Source: an uncultured Lachnospiraceae bacterium
Lineage (GTDB): Bacteria; Bacillota; Clostridia; Lachnospirales; Lachnospiraceae
Direction of reading: 5' to 3'
Assembly: GCA_902763335.1 (NCBI GenBank)
Contig: CACWRR010000015.1
Coordinates: 1 to 38,681 of the forward strand
DNA length: 38,681 nt
Shown: positions 8,658 to 15,473 of the stretch, piece by piece
How positions within the stretch are numbered: the stretch's first letter is position 1
Layout of the letters: every line of letters begins with the position of its first letter
Translations under genes and position numbers: made by a program
Notes under the pieces: generated by a model
Databases searched by the model: none
What the model was told of the DNA's origin: nothing
What the model saw: only the letters and a program-made list of their open reading frames with translations

Positions 8658-8696
8658 CCTCAGAATGTCGCTTATGCAACCTATAAATTTGCACAA
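8658..8696 (-). repeat. 39-bp leader repeat shared with the LysM gene leader
   Basis: The segment matches 12253-12291 at 37 of 39 positions in the same orientation. On the minus strand it contains TTGTGCAAATTTATAG, TGCATAAGCGACATT and CTGAGG; here CTGAGGAGG supplies the ribosome-binding site of the decarboxylase gene. At the other site the sequence is the first arm of a long inverted repeat; the second arm is missing here. A TATAAT-like box lies just upstream, without a clear -35. Confidence 0.75.
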
Positions 8697-8730
8697 AGCA
8701 TATTATATTATGGTTTTGCAATTAGCTATT

Positions 8731-8765
8731 AAAAAAAGCATTTGCACACGAATGCACAAATGCTT
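8731..8765 (-). terminator. Intrinsic terminator of tRNA-Cys
   Basis: On the minus strand a 9-bp perfect stem (AAGCATTTG with CAAATGCTT) is extended inward by wobble pairs around a TTCG loop and is followed by seven Ts. It begins 10 nt after the tRNA 3' end. Confidence 0.9.
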
Positions 8766-8774
8766 ATATGTTAG

Positions 8775-8845
8775 AGGCGAGTACCAGATTTGAACTGGTG
8801 ATAGCGGTGTTGCAGACCGATGCCTTACCACTTGGCTAACTCGCC
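8775..8845 (-). tRNA. tRNA-Cys (anticodon GCA)
   Basis: The 71-nt sequence folds as a cloverleaf: acceptor GGCGAGT with ACTCGCC and discriminator U, D arm GCC/GGC around AAGTGGTAA, anticodon loop CTGCAAC giving GCA, and T arm ACCAG-TTCAAAT-CTGGT. CCA is not encoded. The outermost anticodon-stem pair appears to be a T-C mismatch. The unit has its own promoter (8860-8888) and terminator (8731-8765). Confidence 0.95.
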
Positions 8846-8859
8846 TTAAGAACTCCTAC

Positions 8860-8888
8860 ATTATATCAACTGATTGACGATACGTCAA
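8860..8888 (-). promoter_or_regulatory. tRNA-Cys promoter overlapping the cvpA stop codon
   Basis: The minus strand reads TTGACG (8883-8888), a 17-nt spacer and TATAAT (8860-8865). The -35 and spacer are the last coding codons and stop of cvpA. Expected transcription start is about 8 nt before the mature tRNA 5' end. Confidence 0.85.
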
Positions 8889-9615
8889 GCGTATTTTGAA
8901 AAAGTTTTGCAAATATGTTCGTATCATATATAAAACTCAGCACGCTGTTCTTATCTATCATTGTCATAAGGGCATTTCCCGTGGCTGTTCCCGACATTGT
9001 CATAATGACTATACTCACTATCCACAGAACAACTATACCCTCAGCCAGACCTACTATGGCACCGGCAGTTTTATTAAGTGTATATATACCCGGGATTCTT
9101 GAAAAAATATTGAGCGTTTTACTGATAAAACTAAGTATGGCTGCAATTATGATAAAAATAACTATCGACACAACTGCTCTCATGCACACAGCCGCCAGTC
9201 CCTTAGAAATGCTTTCGCATATTTTATCTGTTCCGACTGTCACAATATCCCCGGATAGTAATTCTTCTGCATCCTTACCAAGAACACTTTCATCAAACAG
9301 CATATTTTTAAGAGCCTCCGGCAGTTCCAGTGCATCTTCCACGCTGCCTGCACCCTCAAGCTGTTTCAATTCTATATTTGGTCTGATGTTAGTTTCCACA
9401 TAATTCTCCGTATGTGACTTTATGGTTTTATAAACCGGTGTACTCTTAGTCAGGAGATCGCTCACCGGAATGGCAAGACACTGTGACAGCATCATTGCTA
9501 CAACCATTGCCACAACCGAATATACCAGTCTTATAACTCCCTTCTTACTTCCATTATATGCCATGGCAGCCAGAAATATTAACACACCTGCCAAAAGTAT
9601 TTTATCTGTCATCAT
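8866..9615 (-). CDS. CvpA family membrane protein
   Basis: A 249-residue integral membrane protein with about four hydrophobic segments: ILLAGVLIFLAAMAY and LVYSVVAMVVAMML near the N-terminus, then VVSIVIFIIIAAILSFI and GLAEGIVVLWIVSIVIM. A hydrophilic loop of about 90 residues lies between the pairs, and the N-terminal NGSKKGVIRLVYS is typical of CvpA/colicin V production family proteins. Members are inner-membrane proteins linked to envelope integrity or export in various bacteria; the molecular role is not settled. The start could be the first or second of two adjacent ATGs behind GGAG. It follows the DUF5711 gene by 36 nt. Confidence 0.85.
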   Translation of the reverse strand: MMTDKILLAGVLIFLAAMAYNGSKKGVIRLVYSVVAMVVAMMLSQCLAIPVSDLLTKSTPVYKTIKSHTENYVETNIRPNIELKQLEGAGSVEDALELPEALKNMLFDESVLGKDAEELLSGDIVTVGTDKICESISKGLAAVCMRAVVSIVIFIIIAAILSFISKTLNIFSRIPGIYTLNKTAGAIVGLAEGIVVLWIVSIVIMTMSGTATGNALMTMIDKNSVLSFIYDTNIFAKLFQNTLDVSSIS

Positions 9616-9651
9616 TTTTTCTCCATTTCATGCGGTACACCCTGATGTTTT

Positions 9652-10776
9652 TTAATTTAACAGTATCTTCTGTACATTTTTACCGCTTATAAATATAAAT
9701 TCTTCTCCACTTACCGGTACTATTGATGTTATGCCCATGGTAAAGTTGTATTTGAACTTTGTCACACCTGCCACTGAGACTACCTTACATTCGGTATCGT
9801 TATACATTATTATATTCCCGTCAGACATTTTTATGCCTGAATACGCAAATTCTTCTTCCTGTGATAATACCTTTTTCCCTGTAAGGTCATAAACCTGAAG
9901 CATATTTTTTCCGCTTTCATCATTTTTTACTATCAATGCAATGTATTTATCATCATACACAACACTCTGTATCTCGTTTTTAACTTTGATTCTTGCCACC
10001 TCAGACGGAGTCTCATCTATACTGTATATGGTTATGATATTATCTCCGATAGCTGCCACAGTGTTTTCATTGATAAATTCTATGTCAGGAATAAGAGAAT
10101 CTTCAAAATCATTAAATCCGCCAACTATTCTGTCTGTCTCATTTTTTCCCACCTCTGAATAGTTATAAAATACGATTTTCGACTGTATCTCTCCACTGGT
10201 AACTGCCAGATACGATGCTGCCACTTTTGTGGCATCCTCAGATATGGATATGTCCACCGGATAACCATCACCCTGAAGGACTGTACGTCCTATGGCAATC
10301 TGTGTTCCGTCTTTAGCAATCACTTCTATATAATTCGCAGTCTCATCTGCCAATACTGCTGCTACCACTCCCTGTCTTGACACCTCAAGATTTTTCACCG
10401 GATAAGAAGCAGACACCTTATAGGCTTCACCTGATGCATTATATATATTTATGTCATTTGAATCTTCCTCAGCAATAGCAACATAATCGCCACATATATC
10501 CATCACCGGATTCTTAATCTCGAAACCCTGATTCCATATCTCTTTTCCACCGTCTATATACGCCATTCCGTCGCTGCTGTACTTTAACACTCCGGTTTTA
10601 TACGGGTAAAATTCATTATCAACCCCATCCGATATTTCCATTGTATATTCTACTTTATACGAGTCAAATGTTCTGTTTCTGTCATATATCTTATGCACAA
10701 CTATCATTATCAGTGCCGCAAGCACTACCACTGCAACAGATATATATATCTTTCGGTTTTTCTTCAAATTTTCCAT
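9652..10776 (-). CDS. DUF5711 family membrane-anchored beta-propeller-like protein
   Basis: A single N-terminal membrane anchor (ISVAVVVLAALIMIVVH at about residues 13-29) is followed by about 340 residues of repeated beta-strand units of the type seen in propellers, such as DYVAIAEEDSNDINIYN, NTVAAIGDNIITIYS and KYIALIVKNDESG. This matches Firmicutes DUF5711 proteins, whose function is unknown. The start is the ATG at 10776 with GGAG about 6 nt upstream; earlier in-frame Mets lie in the leader. A promoter sits at 10819-10847. The outside-facing propeller suggests binding or sensing at the envelope (inference). Confidence 0.75.
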   Translation of the reverse strand: MENLKKNRKIYISVAVVVLAALIMIVVHKIYDRNRTFDSYKVEYTMEISDGVDNEFYPYKTGVLKYSSDGMAYIDGGKEIWNQGFEIKNPVMDICGDYVAIAEEDSNDINIYNASGEAYKVSASYPVKNLEVSRQGVVAAVLADETANYIEVIAKDGTQIAIGRTVLQGDGYPVDISISEDATKVAASYLAVTSGEIQSKIVFYNYSEVGKNETDRIVGGFNDFEDSLIPDIEFINENTVAAIGDNIITIYSIDETPSEVARIKVKNEIQSVVYDDKYIALIVKNDESGKNMLQVYDLTGKKVLSQEEEFAYSGIKMSDGNIIMYNDTECKVVSVAGVTKFKYNFTMGITSIVPVSGEEFIFISGKNVQKILLN

Positions 10777-10818
10777 TTCGTACTCCATTCTGCATGCGTT
10801 TTTAACGATGCTACACCT

Positions 10819-10847
10819 ACAATACAATAATATTTTTGGTGTGTCAA
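10819..10847 (-). promoter_or_regulatory. Promoter of the DUF5711-cvpA unit
   Basis: The minus strand reads TTGACA (10842-10847), a 17-nt spacer and TATTGT (10819-10824). The -35 is perfect and the -10 is acceptable. It lies in the 84-nt gap after the LysM gene. Confidence 0.65.
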
Positions 10848-10860
10848 TGCGATTTTTCCC

Positions 10861-12087
10861 TTATGGCAAAATAATCTTTTGTCCTATATATATTTTGTTT
10901 TCATCGGTAATTCCATTCGCTTCCATAACCTCAGGTTTTCTATCCTGAGTTCCATATATTTTCTCACATATTTTTGATAATGTCTCGCCCTTCTGGACGA
11001 TGTAAAAATTATATTCTGTTGACTTTGCGGCCGCGTCAGTGGATTTTTCCGCCGGATTCGTTTCTGCCTGTGTCACATTTTCACCTGCGTTTGTACTCTC
11101 AGGTGTAGCAGTATCAGTTACCTGTTCCGGCTGAACCGATGTATCTGTCTGCCCTGACGGTGTCTGATTTTCATCGGCATTTTCAGGAGTCGTGTCCACC
11201 TCTCCCTGTATAACCTCTATATGCACAGTATCCTGCTGTACATCATTTCCACTCTTACTGACTGTGCTGCTTCCCCCTGCTGATTTCATGTTATCCGCTA
11301 TTTTGTCAAGCGAACCTTTAAGTTTCTGCATCTGTCCATAGTTGTTCATAAGCGTGATGGTTGCAACGAGGACTGCCACCGCAAGAAATGATGATGCTGA
11401 ATATAAAAATGACGGCATACGCTTAGACTTTCCCTTATCTCCTGCTACTGTGTCAAAGCCTTTGTCCCCGTATATGCTTCCGCTGTTCACCTTCACATTG
11501 TTTTTTTGTGTCTCCCCATCATTCGGATTTTTGTCTATCATATAAGCCTGCATTTCCGGATTTTTCTCATAATACACAAAGTATCCGTGACGTTTCTGCA
11601 TCATTCCGGAATCATACGAATAAATTGCCTCCTCATTTTCACTTCTGTCGCAGAAAAAACATATTCTGTCACTTCCGGCAAAATTATCAAGGTGAAGTTT
11701 CTGAAATTTCACTCTCCATTCCCTGTCCATAACCGGCACATTTAAAAACCATCCGACTATTTCATTCTCAGTGTAATAATGTTTTATATCACTGTATATC
11801 CCTGTCCATATCTCATCATCAAATCTTATCTGCCCATGTTCATCAGCCTCCACAACACCACGCACAAAGACATATGTACCCGCTTTACTCCGCTTTATAT
11901 CGCCTATCAGCACTCCATACCTGTAATCTTCATCAGACTTTGGATGAATTTTTATAAATCCTGCCGCATAATCTTCTATATATACTTTTCTCGTTCCCCC
12001 TCCGGTCCCAATCTGTTTTACATTACGCGGAAGCTTTATATTTGTATCTTCTGCTTCCGTTTCTTCTTTATACACTATCTCTATCAT
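10861..12087 (-). CDS. LysM-domain membrane protein with an MPN/JAB-like N-terminal domain
   Basis: A 408-residue protein with three parts. Residues about 35-175 resemble an MPN/JAB fold: AGFIKIHP, RYGVLIGD, then EIVGWFLNVPVMDREW, which aligns with the GWYHTHP region of JAB proteins but lacks the metal-binding histidines, and RICFFCDRSEN. One transmembrane helix follows at about 229-247. The extracellular part is a Thr/Glu/Asn-rich linker (about 270-355) ending in a LysM domain at 360-407 (YIVQKGETLSKICEKIYG, IYIGQKIILP) that should bind peptidoglycan. The start has AGGAGG 6 nt upstream. The N-terminal fold assignment is my inference; LysM is certain. Confidence 0.82.
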   Translation of the reverse strand: MIEIVYKEETEAEDTNIKLPRNVKQIGTGGGTRKVYIEDYAAGFIKIHPKSDEDYRYGVLIGDIKRSKAGTYVFVRGVVEADEHGQIRFDDEIWTGIYSDIKHYYTENEIVGWFLNVPVMDREWRVKFQKLHLDNFAGSDRICFFCDRSENEEAIYSYDSGMMQKRHGYFVYYEKNPEMQAYMIDKNPNDGETQKNNVKVNSGSIYGDKGFDTVAGDKGKSKRMPSFLYSASSFLAVAVLVATITLMNNYGQMQKLKGSLDKIADNMKSAGGSSTVSKSGNDVQQDTVHIEVIQGEVDTTPENADENQTPSGQTDTSVQPEQVTDTATPESTNAGENVTQAETNPAEKSTDAAAKSTEYNFYIVQKGETLSKICEKIYGTQDRKPEVMEANGITDENKIYIGQKIILP

Positions 12088-12151
12088 ATCTGCCTCCTAT
12101 ACACATTAACTTTTAGATGTTTGCCTGACTACTTCAATTCTTATACCATCC

Positions 12152-12290
12152 TGTGCAGATTTATAGACTGCACCGCTCACACGTTTGCACTATCTTCGGC
12201 TGGCAGCGGTACATAAGAGGCTGCATAATATGCACCCTCTAAGTACCGGCCGCCTCAGAATGTCGCTTATGCAGTCTATAAATTTGCACA
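12152..12290 (-). repeat. Structured leader element with 21-bp terminal inverted repeats
   Basis: The ends (12152-12172 and 12270-12290) are inverted repeats matching at 20 of 21 positions. Inside lies a second stem, GGTACATAAGAGG (12203-12215) with CCTCTAAGTACC, enclosing the palindrome TGCATAATATGCA. The 12180-12214 block shares its order of motifs with 12610-12652 and 6051-6093. The element sits in the LysM gene leader, between the promoter at 12292-12320 and the ribosome-binding site. It could be a structured RNA or a small MITE-like element; no target-site duplication is evident. Confidence 0.75.
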
Positions 12291-12291
12291 A

Positions 12292-12320
12292 GATATAGTA
12301 CACATTGTGAAGTTTCGCAA
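12292..12320 (-). promoter_or_regulatory. Candidate promoter of the LysM gene
   Basis: The minus strand reads TTGCGA (12315-12320), a 17-nt spacer and TATATC (12292-12297). Both hexamers deviate from consensus, but the position directly before the structured leader is sensible. Confidence 0.45.
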
Positions 12321-12486
12321 ATATCTAAAATTATTTATACTCTGCATTACAGAATTTCACCTTCAAACTTGTAATGCTACTATAACATACCACAAATAAT
12401 CTGAAATTTTTGTCATACTGTGTAGCAGGTACAAATTTTTTAAATAACGTATTTATGCATATTTTCATGTCAATACTTATAGCAGT
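12321..12486. other. AT-rich intergenic stretch without a gene
   Basis: No ORF with a ribosome-binding site is visible on either strand. The only clear structure is a hairpin at 12344-12377 with an 8-bp perfect stem (GCATTACA with TGTAATGC). A promoter for yyaC should lie here or in the next element; I saw no convincing sigma-A box, and sporulation-type boxes could not be called reliably. Confidence 0.6.
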
Positions 12487-12699
12487 CGGTTTCGGCAAAG
12501 TAAAAACGGTACTAAAATTTATGAAAACTTAGTAACCGCATACGGAGGTGCTTCGACAGCGACCGGTAGGTACTTAGCGGATGGGTTAATCTAATTAACA
12601 CAGCCGCTTATGTACCGCTGTCAGCTGTCGGCAGTGCAAACGTGCCGACATTGCGGTTACTAAGTTTCATAATTTATATATTTTATCTTGCCGAAACCG
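12487..12699 (+). repeat. Large multi-branched palindromic element upstream of yyaC
   Basis: Nested inverted repeats fill 213 bp. The outer stem is perfect for 12 bp (CGGTTTCGGCAA, 12487-12498, with 12688-12699) and continues imperfectly. The second stem pairs about 24 bp of 12515-12540 with 12652-12675 with two single-base bulges. Inside are GACAGCG/CGCTGTC (12555-12561, 12616-12622), GGTACTTAGCGG with CCGCTTATGTACC (12569-12580, 12604-12616), a small GTTAAT/ATTAAC hairpin, and TGTCGGCA/TGCCGACA. It ends 33 nt before the yyaC start, so it could be a long structured 5' leader or a DNA cruciform/MITE. Confidence 0.8.
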
Positions 12700-12731
12700 C
12701 CTGATACAGGCTACCGAAAATGGAGGAGTAT

Positions 12732-13295
12732 ATGAAAACAAATACATTTTATTTTGATTCTAATGATAAACACTGTCCGCTTTTACTCGGACACAGACTG
12801 GCTGATATGATAATGTCTCATGAGAAATTTATGAACAATATTGTACTTCTGTGTATAGGCAGCGACCGTTCTACGGGTGACAGTCTCGGACCTCTTATCG
12901 GTTATAAACTGTCTCGTATAAATCATACAAATCTTAGTATATATGGTACACTCGAATCCCCCGTACATGCAATTAATCTGTGTGAAACCATGGATATAAT
13001 AAATTCTTCCCACCCTGACAGCCTGATTATCGCCATGGATGCATGTGTCGGGAAGCACAATCATATAGGTTATATAACTCTCAGTAACAGCCCTTTATAT
13101 CCCGGTCTCGGAGTACAAAAAAAACTGCCTCAGGTCGGTGATATCTGCATAACCGGTATTGTCAATTTCCAAAATGTAATGGACAATATGATTTTGCAGA
13201 CCACCCGACTTGACACAGTCATGAAACTGGCTGATTCTATTTCCGAAGCAATAACAAAAGCTGTTAAAGTAATTGATGTTCCTTTATATAATTGA
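12732..13295 (+). CDS. yyaC: Sporulation-associated protein YyaC
   Basis: A 187-residue protein of the YyaC family, related in fold to the germination protease GPR and restricted mainly to endospore formers. Visible family motifs are LLCIGSDRSTGDSLGPLIG, a VHAINL segment, IIAMDACVGK, PGLGVQKKLPQVGD and ITGIVN. The start is the second Met (ATG at 12732), since GGAGG lies 5-6 nt upstream; the earlier ATG at 12720 overlaps that site. Its exact role in sporulation is unproven. Its 3' end overlaps the convergent coiled-coil gene by 32 bp. Upstream is the large palindromic element. Confidence 0.88.
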   Translation: MKTNTFYFDSNDKHCPLLLGHRLADMIMSHEKFMNNIVLLCIGSDRSTGDSLGPLIGYKLSRINHTNLSIYGTLESPVHAINLCETMDIINSSHPDSLIIAMDACVGKHNHIGYITLSNSPLYPGLGVQKKLPQVGDICITGIVNFQNVMDNMILQTTRLDTVMKLADSISEAITKAVKVIDVPLYN

Positions 13296-14361
13296 CAGCC
13301 TCTATTATATTCGTAGCATTTCCGCCATTTATAACGCTTGCAAGTTCATCGATTCTGTTTACACTCATATATTCTTTTCCGATAAAGGCTTCATATGAAG
13401 AAGTTATATCATAGGACAAATCCTTAACCGAAATCTCAAGGCTTCTCCTCTTTCCGGTAAGCTCCTCCAATTCATTCTCCATCTCCTGAATCTTCTCTTT
13501 GTTTCTGTCTGTAATTTCCTGCTCTATAACAGGGCGGGTATTTTTATCAAACTCTTCAAGCGCCTGTCGTTTCTTATCAGCCGTAACTTTTATTCTCGTC
13601 TCTATTTCCTTTATTTCCTCATCAAACGAGCCCAGATTGTATCTGCTCTCATCCTCATCTTTCTTTATCTCCCTCTTTATCTTTCTTATCTCTTTTTTAT
13701 ACTCTGATATGGCATCCCTTTTGCCACGCATTTCCAATAATACCGGACCAAAACGGTCTCTCGTATTCAGCCAGACCGTTATATATATTCCCAAAAATAC
13801 AGCTATAACCACTACATCAAGAATAATTTTCCATAACCAGAACCAGTCCAATACGCCATATAGCAGGCACGGAATCCCGACTATGAACACTAGCACCGAG
13901 CATGCAAGAACCAGCCATTCCTGAACAGAACCGGCACAGTACATGGCATAATAATAAAAAGTATTGCATATCGACGGAACACCTTTACTCCTGAATTCTG
14001 TCTTTATCTCGTCATCAAGCTCTTTTATAGCCTTTCTCTGACTCTGTGTTTCATCCTCAATTCTTTGTCTGATTCCCTTATTCTTCGCCTTATCTCTTTT
14101 GCCTTTTGCGGCTCTTAATTTGCCCTTTTCTTCATTTATCTCTTTATCAAAGCTGGAACCGACTTCCTCTATTCTCTTGCTGATGGTATCATCTATATTA
14201 TTTTTGGTGATTTTTTTCTCAGCAGCTATATCCCCTTCAAGTCTGCCACTGCGAATCACTATATTTTCGATTTCTTCTTTCATGGAATCACGCTTTTCAA
14301 GAGCAGATCTGATAGCATTCAGTTCATCAATTCCACCATTTAAAATATTCTGTTCCTGCAT
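13264..14361 (-). CDS. Coiled-coil protein with a central membrane hairpin, unknown function
   Basis: I do not recognise a named family. The 365-residue protein has charged coiled-coil regions at about residues 1-125 and 210-325 flanking two hydrophobic helices (WLVLACSVLVFIVGIPCLLYG and IILDVVVIAVFLGIYITVWL). The coiled-coil arms are rich in Lys and Glu (EKGKLRAAKGKRDKAKNKG; REIKKDEDES). Both arms should be cytoplasmic if the two helices form a hairpin. The start ATG has AGGA about 13 nt upstream, a rather long spacing. It follows the PTS gene by 38 nt on the same strand. Confidence 0.65.
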   Translation of the reverse strand: MQEQNILNGGIDELNAIRSALEKRDSMKEEIENIVIRSGRLEGDIAAEKKITKNNIDDTISKRIEEVGSSFDKEINEEKGKLRAAKGKRDKAKNKGIRQRIEDETQSQRKAIKELDDEIKTEFRSKGVPSICNTFYYYAMYCAGSVQEWLVLACSVLVFIVGIPCLLYGVLDWFWLWKIILDVVVIAVFLGIYITVWLNTRDRFGPVLLEMRGKRDAISEYKKEIRKIKREIKKDEDESRYNLGSFDEEIKEIETRIKVTADKKRQALEEFDKNTRPVIEQEITDRNKEKIQEMENELEELTGKRRSLEISVKDLSYDITSSYEAFIGKEYMSVNRIDELASVINGGNATNIIEAVNYIKEHQLL

Positions 14362-14399
14362 TTATATTTATCATTCCTTTCAAGTATTCATAACTCAGG

Positions 14400-15455
14400 C
14401 TACGCATCAAGTACCATATCTTTTCCTTTTATCCATCCGAGTTTTATCATTGCATCTGCTATGGCAAGTGTCAATGCTCCCGGCAGAACAAAATACATTA
14501 TGCAGATTTGTATAACCACCCATACCGGTGACTGATATGCACTCATTACCTGATATGTCATTATCGGTCCCACAAGTCCCGAAGTTCCCATTCCTGAGCC
14601 GATGGCATTGCTCTGCATTTTAAGTATGCAGGATGATACAGGTCCAAGTATGGCACTTGATAATATTGGCGGAATCCATATTAACGGCCGTCTCATTATA
14701 TTTGGCATCTGAAGCATGGATGTACCTATACCCTGCGAAATCAGACCGCCTATTTTATTTTCTTTATAACTTGCAACGGCAAATCCAACCATCTGACAGC
14801 AGCATCCTATAGTTGCAGCTCCGGCAGAAAGTCCTGTAAGACCTAACGATATTCCTATAGCTGCAGAGCTGATTGGTAACGTAAGTGCCATTCCCATAAG
14901 CACAGCCACAACAACACCCATGATAAGCGGCTGCTGAGCCATTCCCCACTCTATAAGACTTCCAATCAATGTCATAAATCTTGATATCGGCGGGCCGGCA
15001 AGTATTCCGACTGTAGCTCCTACACCTATGGATACGAGTGGTGTTAATATAATATCCATTTTCGTTTTTCCTGATACAAGATGTCCTGCCTCAATAGCAA
15101 GATAGGCAGCAACAAATGCCCCTAAAGGTTCTCCCGGAACTTTAAAGCTTACCATTCCTCCGGTAATCACACCACCCGCCAATAACTGGCTTGCAAATGC
15201 TCCTATCATTCCTGTAACCGCTGCTGACACCGTAACAAGCGGTGTCTCCTGAAATTTTGCCGCTACGCCTACACCTATACCGGCTCCTGTTATGGCTTTC
15301 GCCATCGTTCCCACCATATTTATATAATTTCCCGGCACGCCTCCTACCAGCTGTGCAATCTGGCAGAGTATCGTTCCTATTATAAGTGTCGCAAAAAGTC
15401 CCTGCGCCATTCCGCTGAGTCCTTCTATAAAAATTCTGTTTAGTATTTTTTTCAT
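14400..15455 (-). CDS. PTS EIIC-like membrane transporter subunit (PTS_EIIC_2 type), orphan
   Basis: A very hydrophobic 351-residue protein with about nine or ten membrane segments, rich in Gly and Ala. Stretches such as MAQGLFATLIIGTILCQIAQ, GAGIGVGVAAKFQETPLV and GTSGLVGPIMTYQVM match the PF13303-type EIIC-like family annotated as PTS sugar transporter subunit IIC. No EIIA or EIIB domain is fused or adjacent, and no cytoplasmic phosphorylation site is seen, so sugar phosphotransfer by this protein alone is doubtful. AGGAGG precedes the ATG by 4 nt. It lies 18 nt after the sirtuin gene and may share its transcript. Confidence 0.78.
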   Translation of the reverse strand: MKKILNRIFIEGLSGMAQGLFATLIIGTILCQIAQLVGGVPGNYINMVGTMAKAITGAGIGVGVAAKFQETPLVTVSAAVTGMIGAFASQLLAGGVITGGMVSFKVPGEPLGAFVAAYLAIEAGHLVSGKTKMDIILTPLVSIGVGATVGILAGPPISRFMTLIGSLIEWGMAQQPLIMGVVVAVLMGMALTLPISSAAIGISLGLTGLSAGAATIGCCCQMVGFAVASYKENKIGGLISQGIGTSMLQMPNIMRRPLIWIPPILSSAILGPVSSCILKMQSNAIGSGMGTSGLVGPIMTYQVMSAYQSPVWVVIQICIMYFVLPGALTLAIADAMIKLGWIKGKDMVLDA

Positions 15456-15473
15456 TGTTCCTCCTAGCCTTCG

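Noticed and set aside
8996-9013. Small ORFs on the plus strand opposite cvpA.
   Set aside because: They are shadows of the hydrophobic cvpA frame with no independent start signals.
12344-12377. An 8-bp hairpin in the intergenic region considered as a terminator.
   Set aside because: The loop is long and no T-run follows on either strand.
12400-12486. A CATACTGT box considered as a sporulation sigma -10 for yyaC.
   Set aside because: No matching -35 at the right distance, and the motif is too short in AT-rich DNA.
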